A stretch of DNA of 64,000 nucleotides from Hoyosella subflava DQS3-9A1. Lineage in GTDB: Bacteria; Actinomycetota; Actinomycetes; Mycobacteriales; Mycobacteriaceae. The notes beneath the pieces are model-generated. The model ran no database searches, was not told the DNA's origin, and saw only the letters and a program-made list of their open reading frames with translations. A program made the translations under genes and the position numbers. The stretch lies in NCBI RefSeq assembly GCF_000214175.1, contig NC_015564.1, positions 310,001 through 374,000 on the forward strand, read 5' to 3'. Of the stretch, positions 35,271 through 44,994 are shown in pieces. The number at the start of each line of letters is the position of its first letter. Positions within the stretch are counted from its first letter, which is position 1.

Positions 35271-35276
35271 TATCCT
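35271..35276 (+). promoter_or_regulatory. -10 element for a probably leaderless lysS
   Basis: TATCCT ends 8 bases before the GTG at 35285 and no ribosome site is visible. Confidence 0.4.
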
Positions 35277-35284
35277 GGTCTGCT

Positions 35285-36841
35285 GTGAGTACTGCGTCTG
35301 AATCTGTGAACCCCGCGCACGAGCATGTCTCCGCGCGAGATGCCTCTTTCTCCGAAGAATTCGAGCAGTTGCGGATTCGTCGCGAAAAACGTGACCGCAT
35401 CATAGAAACCGGGGGCGACGCTTACCCCGTCACCGTCCGGCGGACGCATACTCTCACCGAAATCAGGGAAAAATACACAGATCTCTCCGCGGGTGACTCA
35501 ACCGGCGACATCGTCGGTGTCGCCGGTCGGGTCATGTTCATCAGAAATACTGGCAAGCTCTGCTTTGCTGTATTGCAGGAGGGCGCTGGCGCGCAGCTGC
35601 AGGTAATGCTGAGCCAGGCTGAAGTGGGTCCGGAATTACTCGCGGCATGGAAGTCCGATGTTGATCTCGGTGACTTCGTGTTCGTCCATGGTGAAGTGAT
35701 TAGCTCACGGCGCGGCGAACTGAGTGTCCTTGCGGACACGTGGGAAATGGCGGCGAAAGCGCTACGCCCGTTACCCGTTGCGCACAAGGAACTGAGTGAA
35801 GAGGCGCGAATCCGGCAGCGGTATGTCGACCTCATCGTTCGTCCTGAAGCTCGCGATACCGCCCGTAAGAGGGTCGCGGTAGTTCGAGAACTCCGCAATG
35901 CGCTTGAACGCCGCGGTTTTCTCGAGGTCGAAACGCCAATGCTCCAAACGCTGCACGGTGGCGCTGCCGCACGTCCTTTTGTCACGCACTCGAATGCACT
36001 CGATATAGACCTCTACTTGAGGATCGCACCAGAGTTGTTCTTGAAGCGCTGTGTCGTCGGCGGTATCGAGAAGGTGTTTGAGATTAACCGGAACTTCCGC
36101 AACGAGGGTGCGGATTCTTCGCATTCGCCCGAGTTCGCGATGCTCGAGACGTATGAGGCTTACGGCACATATGACGACTCCGCGCGGATGACCCGCGAGA
36201 TCGTTCAGGAGGTCGCAGACGCCGCATTTGGTACGCGACAACTCGTCCTGGCTGATGGTTCGCCGTATGACATCGACGGCGAGTGGCAGGTGCTGGAAAT
36301 GTATCCGTCGCTGTCAGAAGCACTCGGTGAGGACGTGACACCTGACACAAATATTGAGCAGTTACGTTCATTCGCGGCGCGCACCGGACTTGAGATCCCG
36401 GAAGGCAAAGGCTACGGCCACGGAAAACTTGTCGAAGAATTATGGGAGCATCTGGTAGGGAACGATCTCGCCAGGCCTACATTCGTTCGCGACTTCCCTG
36501 TCGAGACATCACCTCTGACCAGGCAGCATCGCACGAAGTCCGGCGTAACTGAAAAATGGGATCTCTACGTGCGGGGTTTCGAGTTGGCTACCGGTTACTC
36601 GGAGCTTGTTGACCCGGTAATTCAGCGGGAGCGCTTTGTAGATCAGGCACGGCTTGCCGCCGCCGGAGATGACGAAGCGATGGCGCTCGATGAAGATTTT
36701 CTTGCTGCTATGGAGCACGGTATGCCGCCCACTACCGGAACGGGTATGGGAATCGATAGGTTGTTAATGGCGCTCACTGGGCTCGGAATCCGTGAAACTA
36801 TCCTGTTCCCGATAGTTCGTCCGCTTGGAAAACGCCCGTAA
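35285..36841 (+). CDS. lysS: Lysyl-tRNA synthetase (class II)
   Basis: 518 residues, charges tRNA-Lys. An N-terminal OB-fold (about 75-165) is followed by the class II catalytic core. Motif 1 region [10 protein letters not shown], motif 2 [14 protein letters not shown] and motif 3 [13 protein letters not shown] are clear. GTG 35285 fits the expected N-terminus; the frame is open from 35264. It starts a run lysS-lsr2-clpC conserved with mycobacteria. Confidence 0.95.
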   Translation: MSTASESVNPAHEHVSARDASFSEEFEQLRIRREKRDRIIETGGDAYPVTVRRTHTLTEIREKYTDLSAGDSTGDIVGVAGRVMFIRNTGKLCFAVLQEGAGAQLQVMLSQAEVGPELLAAWKSDVDLGDFVFVHGEVISSRRGELSVLADTWEMAAKALRPLPVAHKELSEEARIRQRYVDLIVRPEARDTARKRVAVVRELRNALERRGFLEVETPMLQTLHGGAAARPFVTHSNALDIDLYLRIAPELFLKRCVVGGIEKVFEINRNFRNEGADSSHSPEFAMLETYEAYGTYDDSARMTREIVQEVADAAFGTRQLVLADGSPYDIDGEWQVLEMYPSLSEALGEDVTPDTNIEQLRSFAARTGLEIPEGKGYGHGKLVEELWEHLVGNDLARPTFVRDFPVETSPLTRQHRTKSGVTEKWDLYVRGFELATGYSELVDPVIQRERFVDQARLAAAGDDEAMALDEDFLAAMEHGMPPTTGTGMGIDRLLMALTGLGIRETILFPIVRPLGKRP

Positions 36842-36956
36842 TTAGTTCTATGATCGGCATTGGCGGGGAAATGCGACAAGGTTGCGATTGGTAAAGCATT
36901 GCGATCCCACGCAGGACTCAAGGGCGTGTAGTGGCACGTGAGAAAGGGATTACTTC

Positions 36957-37301
36957 ATGGCGCAGAAGGTAACTGTAACTCTGATCGACGATCTTGATCA
37001 GGATGCACCCGCAGATGAGACTGTTGAATTTGGTCTTGATGGCGTTACCTATGAGATTGATCTGTCTTCGGAGAATGCGGCTAAACTGCGCTCCGAGATG
37101 GAGGTCTGGGTTGCCCACGCGCGTCGCCTGGCGGGTCGGAAGACACGGCGAACAGCAACTGGTGGCGCACGACCGCGCGCGACACTCGATCGCGAGCAGA
37201 GCGCGGCCATCCGGGAGTGGGCTCGTAAGAACGGGTACAAGGTTTCTGCGCGCGGCCGCATCTCGGCAGAGATCACTGAGGCGTATAACAAAGCCAACTG
37301 A
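36957..37301 (+). CDS. lsr2: Nucleoid-associated protein Lsr2
   Basis: A 114-residue H-NS-like protein that binds AT-rich DNA, often silencing acquired genes. The N-terminal dimerisation domain begins [14 protein letters not shown]; the C-terminal DNA-binding domain (about 75-114) holds [19 protein letters not shown] with the RGR hook. It has its own start after a 115-base gap, with GAAAGGGA upstream of ATG 36957. Confidence 0.95.
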   Translation: MAQKVTVTLIDDLDQDAPADETVEFGLDGVTYEIDLSSENAAKLRSEMEVWVAHARRLAGRKTRRTATGGARPRATLDREQSAAIREWARKNGYKVSARGRISAEITEAYNKAN

Positions 37302-37636
37302 CGGGCGGGAGCCCTGGGCACGCGCGCACTGCACACAAGCCTCCGGAACGAATCCGGAGGCTTGCTGCGTCCCGGGAAGGATGTTCTCTGTGGGCGTAGC
37401 GCATTGTGAAACGAATTGCCGTACGGCACCGTTACCTCAATACATGGTTATCGCAGGATGGACTGCGGGAGCCGAGTACTACCGTGATCGCGGTGGTGCA
37501 GCGGCGGCGTTCACATTCGCCCACTAGAGTGGGGAGTGCGCGGCTGGCACTCAACGAGCCCGGAGCGCCGGAGGGAGCGAGGCGAGAAATCTTCGCCCAC
37601 CAGCTTCCGGACCGACCAGAAGTGTGAGGGAGAGCG
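37302..37636. other. 335-base gap between lsr2 and clpC
   Basis: Contains the lsr2 hairpin (37336-37364) and a possible -10 TAGAGT (37525-37530) inside a short inverted repeat CCCACT/AGTGGG. I see no convincing gene. Control by ClgR or HspR is plausible from the family but I find no certain site. Confidence 0.4.
37336..37364 (+). terminator. Hairpin after lsr2
   Basis: CAAGCCTCCGG pairs perfectly with CCGGAGGCTTG over 11 bp with a 7-base loop. The T tract is poor, as is common in actinobacteria. Confidence 0.6.
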
Positions 37637-40192
37637 ATGTTCGAGAGGTTCACCGATCGCGCACGGCGCGTTGTTGTCCTGGCTCAAGAAGAAGCCAGGA
37701 TGCTCAACCATAATTACATCGGCACGGAGCACATCCTGCTCGGCCTCATCCACGAGGGCGAGGGGGTGGCGGCCAAGTCCCTCGAATCGCTCGGCATCTC
37801 GCTCGAAGCGGTCCGCAACCAGGTCGAAGAGATCATCGGCCAGGGGCAGCAGGCGCCGTCCGGTCACATTCCATTTACGCCCCGAGCCAAGAAGGTGCTC
37901 GAGCTAAGCCTCCGCGAGGCTCTGCAGCTCGGTCACAATTACATCGGCACGGAGCACATCCTGCTTGGCCTTATCCGCGAGGGTGAAGGTGTCGCGGCTC
38001 AGGTTCTTGTCAAACTCGGCGCGGACCTCACCCGCGTACGCCAGCAGGTGATTCAGCTTCTTTCCGGATACCAGGGCAAGGAGCCCGCTGAAGCGGGAGT
38101 GGGGCGCGGTGAGGCTGGAACGCCGTCGACGTCGCTCGTGCTCGATCAGTTTGGCCGTAACCTGACTCAAGCTGCGATGGAAGGCAAGCTTGATCCCGTT
38201 ATCGGCCGCCAGAAAGAGATCGAACGGGTCATGCAGGTCCTTTCGCGGCGCACCAAGAACAATCCTGTGCTCATCGGTGAGCCTGGTGTCGGTAAGACCG
38301 CTGTGGTCGAGGGTCTCGCGCAATCGATCGTCAACGGTGAAGTGCCCGAGACCCTGAAGGACAAGCAGCTGTACACGCTTGACCTGGGCTCTCTTGTCGC
38401 GGGCAGCCGCTACCGTGGTGATTTCGAGGAGCGCCTGAAGAAGGTGCTGAAGGAAATCAATACTCGCGGCGACATCATCCTTTTCATCGATGAGCTGCAC
38501 ACGCTCGTTGGTGCAGGCGCTGCTGAGGGTGCGATCGATGCGGCGTCGATCCTGAAGCCAAAACTGGCGCGCGGTGAACTGCAGACAATTGGTGCCACCA
38601 CACTCGACGAGTACCGCAAGTACATCGAGAAGGACGCGGCGCTCGAACGTCGTTTCCAGCCGGTCCAGGTGGGTGAGCCCTCTGTCGAGCACACCATCGA
38701 AATCCTCAAGGGCCTGCGCGACCGCTATGAGGCGCACCACCGTGTCTCGATCACCGATGGCGCGCTCGTGGCTGCAGCGACCCTCGCGGATCGATACATC
38801 AACGACCGGTTCCTCCCTGACAAGGCCATCGATCTCATCGACGAGGCGGGTGCACGTATGCGCATCCGCAGGATGACGGCTCCGCCCGACCTGCGTGAGT
38901 TTGATGAGCGGATCGCGGAGGCGCGCCGTGAGAAAGAATCGGCCATAGACGCCCAGGACTTCGAGAAAGCCGCGAAGCTGCGTGACAAGGAAAAGCAGCT
39001 TGTGGCGCAGCGTGCTGAGCGGGAGAAGCAGTGGCGCTCCGGCGACCTCGATGTAGTCGCTCAGGTCGACGATGAGCAGATCGCCGAAGTGCTTTCCAAC
39101 TGGACTGGCATCCCGGTCTTCAAGCTCACCGAAGAAGAGACCAGCCGCCTGCTCCGCATGGAGGACGAGCTCCACAAGCGCATCATCGGCCAGGAAGATG
39201 CTGTCAGAGCTGTCGCCAAGGCGATCAGGCGTACGCGCGCGGGCCTCAAGGATCCGCGCCGGCCCTCGGGCTCATTCATCTTCGCCGGCCCGTCGGGTGT
39301 CGGTAAGACGGAGCTCTCTAAGGCGCTCGCGAACTTCCTGTTCGGTGACGATGATGCGCTCATTCAGATCGATATGGGTGAGTTCCACGATCGCTTCACC
39401 GCCTCCAGGCTCTTCGGTGCGCCCCCCGGCTACGTCGGCTATGAAGAAGGCGGGCAGCTGACCGAGAAAGTCCGTCGCAAGCCGTTCTCCGTAGTTCTCT
39501 TCGACGAGATCGAGAAGGCCCACCAGGAGATCTACAACACGCTGTTGCAGGTCCTCGAAGACGGCCGCCTGACGGATGGCCAGGGACGAACGGTTGACTT
39601 CAAGAACACGGTGCTGATCTTCACCTCGAACCTCGGCACCGCGGACATCTCGAAGGCAGTGGGGCTGGGCTTCACCGCAGGCACCAGCGAGGCCTCGAAC
39701 TACGAGCGCATGAAGCTCAAGGTCAATGACGAGCTGAAGAAACACTTCCGTCCGGAGTTCCTCAACCGCATCGATGACGTCATCGTGTTCCACCAGCTGA
39801 CGCAGGAACAGATCATCGAGATGGTGGACCTGATGACCAACCGTGTCGAGACACAGCTCAAGCACAAGGACATGGCGCTCGAGCTGACCGAGCAAGCGAA
39901 GTCACTTCTCGCGAAGCGGGGCTTCGATCCGGTGCTCGGTGCCAGGCCATTGCGCCGCACCGTGCAGCGCGAAATCGAAGACCAGCTGTCAGAGAAGATC
40001 CTGTTCGGCGAAATCGAGCCAGGTCAGATCATCGTTGTCGATGTTGAGAACTGGGATGGGACTGGGGCAGGCGAGAACGCCAAGTTCACGTTCCAGGGCA
40101 CCAAGAAACCAGTTCCCGTGCCCGATGCGCCAGAAGACGCGCTTGCGGGTGCTGGCGAGAGCGGGCCGTCGCCGGAGTCCGCAGCCGAGTGA
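37637..40192 (+). CDS. clpC: ATP-dependent Clp protease ATP-binding subunit ClpC
   Basis: An 851-residue Hsp100 unfoldase feeding ClpP. Two N-terminal repeats share [14 protein letters not shown] (near 25 and 100). AAA1 has GEPGVGKT; a coiled middle domain with UVR-like [15 protein letters not shown] follows (about 435-450); AAA2 has [14 protein letters not shown] (about 555) and DEIEKAH. The N-domain is the target of antimicrobials such as cyclomarin in mycobacteria. ATG 37637 with GAGGGAGAG upstream. A strong hairpin ends it. Confidence 0.96.
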   Translation: MFERFTDRARRVVVLAQEEARMLNHNYIGTEHILLGLIHEGEGVAAKSLESLGISLEAVRNQVEEIIGQGQQAPSGHIPFTPRAKKVLELSLREALQLGHNYIGTEHILLGLIREGEGVAAQVLVKLGADLTRVRQQVIQLLSGYQGKEPAEAGVGRGEAGTPSTSLVLDQFGRNLTQAAMEGKLDPVIGRQKEIERVMQVLSRRTKNNPVLIGEPGVGKTAVVEGLAQSIVNGEVPETLKDKQLYTLDLGSLVAGSRYRGDFEERLKKVLKEINTRGDIILFIDELHTLVGAGAAEGAIDAASILKPKLARGELQTIGATTLDEYRKYIEKDAALERRFQPVQVGEPSVEHTIEILKGLRDRYEAHHRVSITDGALVAAATLADRYINDRFLPDKAIDLIDEAGARMRIRRMTAPPDLREFDERIAEARREKESAIDAQDFEKAAKLRDKEKQLVAQRAEREKQWRSGDLDVVAQVDDEQIAEVLSNWTGIPVFKLTEEETSRLLRMEDELHKRIIGQEDAVRAVAKAIRRTRAGLKDPRRPSGSFIFAGPSGVGKTELSKALANFLFGDDDALIQIDMGEFHDRFTASRLFGAPPGYVGYEEGGQLTEKVRRKPFSVVLFDEIEKAHQEIYNTLLQVLEDGRLTDGQGRTVDFKNTVLIFTSNLGTADISKAVGLGFTAGTSEASNYERMKLKVNDELKKHFRPEFLNRIDDVIVFHQLTQEQIIEMVDLMTNRVETQLKHKDMALELTEQAKSLLAKRGFDPVLGARPLRRTVQREIEDQLSEKILFGEIEPGQIIVVDVENWDGTGAGENAKFTFQGTKKPVPVPDAPEDALAGAGESGPSPESAAE

Positions 40193-40205
40193 TGTGACAC
40201 GACTT

Positions 40206-40232
40206 ATGGCCGGGAGATGTTCTCCCGGCCAT
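40206..40232 (+). terminator. Terminator after clpC
   Basis: ATGGCCGGGAGA and TCTCCCGGCCAT are perfect 12-base arms with a 3-base loop, followed by TTGTCATTT. Confidence 0.8.
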
Positions 40233-40303
40233 TTGTCATTTCCCGAGTCTTTTCCGGGCAATCGTGAAGGTTTTCCCCGTACGGAGGGAAAAGCTTCACG
40301 AAA

Positions 40304-41215
40304 TTAGAGTGCGCGCAGTTGGGCCAGCACGTCGAGTGCGAGATCGGCGATGCGCCACAGTTCATGGATTCGGCCCTCCGCCTCGGCACGAGTCGCGTCG
40401 CTCTGAAGTGCCATTCCGTGTGCGAGCGTGAAGGTGTTGTAGCCCGCATCGGCCGCGCGGAGCATCATGCCGCTCGCGACGCCCTCACCGGCGAGCAAGT
40501 CGAGACCTTCACCCACGAAATAGAAGCGCCACAGCGGCCCGAGGTCAGCGCCGTACACCTGGCGCGTGCGGTCGATGAGCTCACCGCCATGCTGAGCGAT
40601 CGTGTCCACGATCAGGTAGTAGTCCGCTACATGCTGGCTCTGCGTTCCGGTTTCGGCGACCGCGTAAGCGAGATCCACCGTCAGATGCGCGTTGTAGCCG
40701 GCCATCGCGGCCCGGGCGCCCGATTCATTGCAATCACTCGCCAGGCTAAAGTAGTGCGCCCAGTGTGGCTCTACAGGCTCAGCAGTGAGGTGTCCGTGCA
40801 GATTCGCCAGATACCGCTCCAAGAGATCGAAGCTGATGTCATGTGCCCAGTCACGGTCTGTGAATGCGTCAGGAGAGCGCTGAAGCGGCATAACGGCGGC
40901 TTCCTCTACGGCGTCGAGCCCCACCGAGAACAATCCACGACGATCGCCGTGGCGCTCGAAGACCCGCGCGATCTGACTGTGCCGGCTGACGGCGCTCTCG
41001 AGGCGTTCGAGTCGGCTCGTCCCAGTTATGCCAGCGGGGTCCGCGAGCGCAGCGATCTCTTGCTCCACGGCAGGTGGTGCGAGGCTGCAAGCAGTAGCGA
41101 CGTTTACCTCAGCGTGCGCGTAAGTGGCAGTCAGCGGAAGGGCGAAGGCGGCGACGCTCAGGGTGAGTGCTGAGCGCCGTAGTGACAGGAGAGATCGGTG
41201 TTGAACATGGGGCAC
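40304..41215 (-). CDS. Secreted DUF5995 family protein
   Basis: 303 residues with a signal peptide (Arg pair at 13-14, hydrophobic 16-30, likely cut at THA-like TYAHAEV). The mature part is helical with AAMAGYNAHLTVDLAYAVAET and WRFYFVGEGLDLL, typical of DUF5995. Function unknown. GTG 41215. Monocistronic on minus, convergent with clpC and divergent from osmC. Confidence 0.75.
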   Translation of the reverse strand: MPHVQHRSLLSLRRSALTLSVAAFALPLTATYAHAEVNVATACSLAPPAVEQEIAALADPAGITGTSRLERLESAVSRHSQIARVFERHGDRRGLFSVGLDAVEEAAVMPLQRSPDAFTDRDWAHDISFDLLERYLANLHGHLTAEPVEPHWAHYFSLASDCNESGARAAMAGYNAHLTVDLAYAVAETGTQSQHVADYYLIVDTIAQHGGELIDRTRQVYGADLGPLWRFYFVGEGLDLLAGEGVASGMMLRAADAGYNTFTLAHGMALQSDATRAEAEGRIHELWRIADLALDVLAQLRAL

Positions 41216-41367
41216 GGGCGCAGTCTAAGAGAGAACCGCGAAATAGTCCTTGCTCTCGACGGTAATTACGGAAGACTGTTCTACGGCGGCATGCTTGCGA
41301 CAGCAGGACCCGCCTATGCAGGATTTGCCGAATTTGGGCATTTACAGGCCAACGAAAGGAATCTCCT

Positions 41368-41805
41368 ATGCCAACTCGCTCCGCACGCACCGCCTGGAAT
41401 GGCTCTCTGAATGAGGGCGGCGGCACTGTTGAGTTCACGAGTTCGGGGACCGGCACGTTCGACGTGTCCTTCCCGAAGCGTGCGGCCGACAATGCGGATG
41501 GAACGACAAGCCCCGAGGAGTTGATCGCGGCGGCGCATTCGTCCTGCTACGCAATGGCGCTTTCGGGACAGATCGGTGAAGCTGGCGGCACTCCGCAGAA
41601 CCTCGACGTTCGCGCAGACGTCACGCTGGGCCCGGACCCTGCAGGCGGGTTCCGCGTCACTACGAGCAAGATCACTGTGCGCGCTGAAGTTGACGGACTC
41701 GATGAGGAAGCGTTCCTGAAGGCAGCTTCAGCGGCCAAGGAAGGCTGCCCGATCAGCAAGGCGCTGGCTGGTGTCGAGATCAGCCTCGACGCCGCGCTCC
41801 TCTAG
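41368..41805 (+). CDS. osmC: OsmC/Ohr family peroxidase
   Basis: 145 residues. Reduces organic hydroperoxides using two cysteines, here in HSSCYAMAL (about residue 59) and KEGCPIS (about 125). The TSPEELIAAAHSSCYA block is typical of the OsmC subgroup. ATG 41368 has AACGAAAGGA upstream. A terminator shared with cbtA follows. Confidence 0.9.
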   Translation: MPTRSARTAWNGSLNEGGGTVEFTSSGTGTFDVSFPKRAADNADGTTSPEELIAAAHSSCYAMALSGQIGEAGGTPQNLDVRADVTLGPDPAGGFRVTTSKITVRAEVDGLDEEAFLKAASAAKEGCPISKALAGVEISLDAALL

Positions 41806-41822
41806 TTTCACCTAGCAGAAGA

Positions 41823-41856
41823 CTGTGCCCCGTTCGTCGATCTGAACGGGGCACAG
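41823..41856. terminator. Bidirectional terminator between osmC and cbtA
   Basis: CTGTGCCCCGTTC pairs perfectly with GAACGGGGCACAG (13 bp, 8-base loop); convergent genes lie either side. Confidence 0.8.
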
Positions 41857-41874
41857 CGGGTTTTAGGGGGCGCG

Positions 41875-42672
41875 TTAAACGAGGAGGCGTTGTTTGCGCG
41901 CCGCACGTTCGGAGAGGACCGCGAAGGCGACTCCGAGACTTGCCCACAAGACGGCGGTCGAGACGAATGACGCGACCCGGAAGTCCCACAGCAGCGTTGC
42001 GGGGAAGTCACCGGGAACGTCGTCGAACGTCGGAAGCGCCAGGTAACCGAGCCCGACGATCGCTGCGAATAGAGCGGTCGAAGACGCCACCCGAAGGCTC
42101 TGCCACGCCGTCTCGAGTAGCCGGTTCACCGCCGCTGCCGCGACGCATGCAAGGATCCCGAGTCCCACCGCCGCAAGCCAGAGCAGCGTGCGCTGGTTGA
42201 TCGTGTCAGGGTCGCCGACCGCGGGCGGATTGGCGGGATAGATCCCGAAGGGGACCACCGCTATCGCGAGCCAGCCGAGCAGCGTCAGTAGCAGAATGAA
42301 CGGCGTCGTGGACAGTGAAGCCACGCGCCGCGCGTAGTGCGCAACTGTGCCAAAGATCGCCCCGAGGGCCATTCCAGTGAGGCTTGTCGCGAGGAAGAGG
42401 CCTACTTTTTGCCCAGTCCGGCTGACGAGCTCGTCGTCCCCGTGTGAATGAGCACCATGAGCACCATGAGCGTGCGCCTCTTCTATCGCGATCGCCGCGT
42501 CGATATGCGGTTCACCCAAAATGAACGCCACGGAGCCGGCGAGCACCCCGGCGGCGATTCCCGCAAGGGCTCCACGCCCAATGAGGGCACCTAAACTTCC
42601 CGGCACTGGCGGTGAAGTGCGAAGGTCGCCGCCAGGCATCCCGTGCGATTTCACCGGGAAACTCAATGGCAT
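41875..42672 (-). CDS. cbtA: Cobalt transporter subunit CbtA
   Basis: 265 residues with about six TM segments and a His-rich loop after TM1 (HAHGAHGAHSHGDDE, about 67-81) that probably binds metal. CbtAB is a predicted cobalt uptake system commonly under cobalamin control. ATG 42672 overlaps cbtB by 10 bases. The next gene on the same strand upstream is cbtB, then the riboswitch. Confidence 0.88.
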   Translation of the reverse strand: MPLSFPVKSHGMPGGDLRTSPPVPGSLGALIGRGALAGIAAGVLAGSVAFILGEPHIDAAIAIEEAHAHGAHGAHSHGDDELVSRTGQKVGLFLATSLTGMALGAIFGTVAHYARRVASLSTTPFILLLTLLGWLAIAVVPFGIYPANPPAVGDPDTINQRTLLWLAAVGLGILACVAAAAVNRLLETAWQSLRVASSTALFAAIVGLGYLALPTFDDVPGDFPATLLWDFRVASFVSTAVLWASLGVAFAVLSERAARKQRLLV

Positions 42673-42857
42673 GGGACCCCCATCAGGTGGCGTCCGTCGT
42701 GCATCAGTTCATGCAAGTACATCCCGGTCTGGGAGACGGCGCCCTGGTCGAAGCCGGTGAGGTAGAGGACCAGTATTGCGGCCGAAACAACAACGACACC
42801 GAGAAGATGAGTGCTGAGGTTGCCAGCGGATTGGGCGGGAGCATGCGCAGTGACCAT
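42663..42857 (-). CDS. cbtB: Cobalt transporter subunit CbtB
   Basis: 64 residues: one TM helix (about 18-36) and a C-terminal His motif MYLHELMHDGRHLMGVPCH typical of CbtB. ATG 42857 is preferred with AGGAGG 7 bases upstream; the frame is open to 42929 but that part lies inside the riboswitch. It is encoded ahead of cbtA. Confidence 0.9.
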   Translation of the reverse strand: MVTAHAPAQSAGNLSTHLLGVVVVSAAILVLYLTGFDQGAVSQTGMYLHELMHDGRHLMGVPCH

Positions 42858-42888
42858 CTGTTTCCTCCTGGGAATTCGCGTCCCGTAA

Positions 42889-42996
42889 GGTCTATGCGAC
42901 GTGAAGAGCGAGTCCTGGCTCCCAGGCATGCCTGGTTACAGTGGCGCGACCGCCCCGGGATTTCACCGGATTCCCACATCTGCAGTCGGGTTGACC
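42889..42996 (-). ncRNA. Cobalamin riboswitch
   Basis: Read on the minus strand, the leader of cbtBA contains the conserved core GGGAATCCGGTGAAATCCC, then CGCGCCACTGTAACC and GGAGCCAGGACTC. GGTC and GACC at the two ends close the P1 stem. This is the B12-aptamer signature, in a compact form of about 108 bases. Binding should lower cbtBA expression when cobalamin is plentiful. The part between the aptamer and AGGAGG has GGGACGCGAATTCCC, which may form the switching hairpin. Confidence 0.85.
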
Positions 42997-43012
42997 AAAG
43001 GTAGTGCCGAGA

Positions 43013-43040
43013 ATATTAGTCGCATTCGTGGACACGTGAA
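43013..43040 (-). promoter_or_regulatory. Candidate promoter for the riboswitch-cbtBA transcript
   Basis: On minus, TTCACG (43040-43035) and TAATAT (43018-43013) have a 16-base spacer and sit just before the aptamer. Confidence 0.45.
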
Positions 43041-43042
43041 CA

Positions 43043-44506
43043 CTAGTTGATCTGCAAAACTGCCGCGTCATTGCGTCCCATGATCTTGCCCGCGAGCTCG
43101 AATGTGTAAAGGTTTTCCGCAAGGCCGATCGCGCCCGCAGCGGACTGCTGAATTCCGAAATACCAATCCTGCCCCGAATTGTCGGTAAGCAGCCACGTGG
43201 TCGCCAGGACGCCGGGCATCGAACCACCCTTGAAGCCGGTGTAGGACCAGTCATGGCTGCTCAGCGTCAGTCCCGGGTTGATCGCGAGGATATCGGTGAC
43301 GGTGGTGGCTTTATCCATCAGATGGGCGTACGCGGCGCAGATATCGTGCTGGCTGGCGAACCACCCCACGCCGTCCGGGTAGGCGGGCCGGTAGATTATC
43401 GCGTTTTCGTCAACATCAAGGGGCTCGCCGTCGAGCGCGTCGAGTATCGCGATGCGATCCGCTTGGCTGGCTTCCCGCCACGTCTCACGCAATTCCGGGT
43501 TTCCAGAGTTCCCAAACCCGAGGAGGAAGGTCTCGCGCGTGGTGGGGAAGGGCGTCAGAAGGTCGGGGTCGTGGTGTCCCATAGCGGCAACTTGCGCCTC
43601 GATCGCATCACGTCCCAGGCGATCGATGAGGAGGTCCGTTGCGGTGTTGTCACTGACGGAAATCATCTTCTCCGCAGCTTCACGGACGGTTACGGTGCTC
43701 CCGTCTGCGAGATCTTGCATCTCTCCAGTGGGGAGACTCTTGAGCGCATCCGTGACTGTCAAGCGCTCGTTCCAGCGAAGATCGCCGTTCTCGATCGCGT
43801 CGGCTACCGCGCCCAGAACGTACAGCTTCGACAAGGATGCCATGGGCATCGCCCGATCACCGTTCGTGTCATGGACAGCCACGCACTCACCCGCATCGAC
43901 TCGGGCAGCGAATATCGAGTAGTCGGTGCCGATGATGTCGAGAGCGGAGCTGAGATCGTCGAACGCGCTTATATCTGGTGTGTGGGGACGAACGAGCAGG
44001 CCATTTACGGTGTTGTCCGCGCTCACGTAGATGCGCAGTTCAACTGGCAGGCCAGTGCGTGTCTTCAGGGTGACCGTCGCGGCGGCGTTCGTTCCCGAGT
44101 AATCGACGAATTCGTAGGGGCCGGTCGTGCGCAACTGTTCAAGGGGCGCGGCGAGGCCGTCAGGCCCGAGCGCAGCAGCCACACTGGGGTCGGTCCACTC
44201 GCGCACCGCTCCGGGCGAGATGGGATCGTCGCCGTTGATCAGGTCAAGGATGTGAGCCGAGTGAGACCCCGCAGGGGTGTCCGCGGGGATCGCTGAGAGT
44301 GCCGCGGCACTCGATGCCTCCGGTGGCGTGTCACCTGGCTCGGCTAGGGCAGGGCCTGCTGACGCCGCCAACACGAAACTGATCAGCGCGGATGCCGATG
44401 CTGCGACCGCGACTCGGCGAAGATTCCGGAGCTCACGCCGGCCTGTTCGGCTCCCTAGGCTCCCTGGGATCTGCACAACGCCCCCTCTGGGACTGCGCGG
44501 GGCCAT
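43043..44506 (-). CDS. Secreted class A beta-lactamase-like serine hydrolase (LpqF-like)
   Basis: 487 residues. An N-terminal signal segment (about 30-55, ending AGPALAEPG) is followed by a 110-residue N-domain and a serine-hydrolase domain with SxxK in MASLSKL (about 222), SDN in SVSDNTA (about 286) and KGG in GFKGGSMPG (about 433). These match class A beta-lactamase/PBP-fold enzymes. It lacks the lipobox Cys of M. tuberculosis LpqF but has the same neighbours. Actual beta-lactam hydrolysis is not implied. Confidence 0.8.
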   Translation of the reverse strand: MAPRSPRGGVVQIPGSLGSRTGRRELRNLRRVAVAASASALISFVLAASAGPALAEPGDTPPEASSAAALSAIPADTPAGSHSAHILDLINGDDPISPGAVREWTDPSVAAALGPDGLAAPLEQLRTTGPYEFVDYSGTNAAATVTLKTRTGLPVELRIYVSADNTVNGLLVRPHTPDISAFDDLSSALDIIGTDYSIFAARVDAGECVAVHDTNGDRAMPMASLSKLYVLGAVADAIENGDLRWNERLTVTDALKSLPTGEMQDLADGSTVTVREAAEKMISVSDNTATDLLIDRLGRDAIEAQVAAMGHHDPDLLTPFPTTRETFLLGFGNSGNPELRETWREASQADRIAILDALDGEPLDVDENAIIYRPAYPDGVGWFASQHDICAAYAHLMDKATTVTDILAINPGLTLSSHDWSYTGFKGGSMPGVLATTWLLTDNSGQDWYFGIQQSAAGAIGLAENLYTFELAGKIMGRNDAAVLQIN

Positions 44507-44640
44507 TTGACCCCGGTTCGGTATGTCCTCTTTGAGCCTAGGGTGCCGATGGGGCTTGTGGTGTGACCGTTACCAGGTGGTGTCGCTGTTAAGAACGAGT
44601 TGTTATGAACTTGCCCAGAACTGACCGTAAAGTGCTCTGA

Positions 44641-44961
44641 TTATCCAGAGTTGCCCGCGGGGCTCACGTCAAGGACCACGTCGAACTCGAGGAGCGAGGC
44701 GCCGCTCGCGACGGGTTTGCGCTCGCCCTCTCCGGCGTGAGCTGCTCGTGCTGGACCCTCCGCCCACGCGCGGAAGGCATCCTCTGACTCCCACTGCGTC
44801 ACGACGAAGTAGCGTGACTCGCCCTTGACAGGCCGAAGCAACTGGAAACCTAGGAAACCAGGGGAGTTCTCGACTGTGCCCGCGCGCGCGGCGAAACGCT
44901 TTTCGAGTTCGGCACCGGCGCCCTCCGGCACCTCGATTGCATTGATCTTTACGACTGCCAT
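44641..44961 (-). CDS. mhuD: Mycobilin-producing haem monooxygenase MhuD-like
   Basis: A 106-residue antibiotic-biosynthesis-monooxygenase-fold protein. Its residues N7, W66 and H75 are at the numbers used for haem degradation by M. tuberculosis MhuD. That enzyme opens haem to mycobilin without releasing CO and frees iron. ATG 44961; the frame stays open far upstream but overlaps the divergent hydrolase. Located as in M. tuberculosis (Rv3592, beside lpqF). No iron box is evident in the 33-base gap upstream. Confidence 0.85.
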   Translation of the reverse strand: MAVVKINAIEVPEGAGAELEKRFAARAGTVENSPGFLGFQLLRPVKGESRYFVVTQWESEDAFRAWAEGPARAAHAGEGERKPVASGASLLEFDVVLDVSPAGNSG

Positions 44962-44980
44962 GAGCGTGATCGTACTCGCG

Positions 44981-44986
44981 TAAAGT
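44981..44986 (+). promoter_or_regulatory. -10 element for a probably leaderless hydrolase gene
   Basis: TAAAGT ends 8 bases before the GTG at 44995; no ribosome site is visible. Confidence 0.4.
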
Positions 44987-44994
44987 GTCCTGCC

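Noticed and set aside
37406-37627. Small plus frame upstream of clpC
   Set aside because: Arg/Ser-rich with no family likeness, no ribosome site, and it spans the likely clpC promoter.
37904-39175. 423-codon minus frame inside clpC
   Set aside because: It lies wholly within the strongly conserved ClpC coding sequence and shows no domain of its own.
40319-41173. 284-codon plus frame opposite the DUF5995 gene
   Set aside because: The minus frame has a signal peptide and family motifs; the plus frame is its mirror caused by GC-rich third positions.
43253-44296. 347-codon plus frame opposite the serine hydrolase
   Set aside because: The minus frame holds SxxK, SDN and KGG motifs in the right order; the plus frame has no domain and no ribosome site.
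43043-44506. Calling the LpqF-like protein an antibiotic-resistance beta-lactamase
   Set aside because: The motifs are shared by many serine hydrolases, the extra N-domain and mycobacterial synteny favour a cell-envelope role, and no evidence of beta-lactam hydrolysis is visible.
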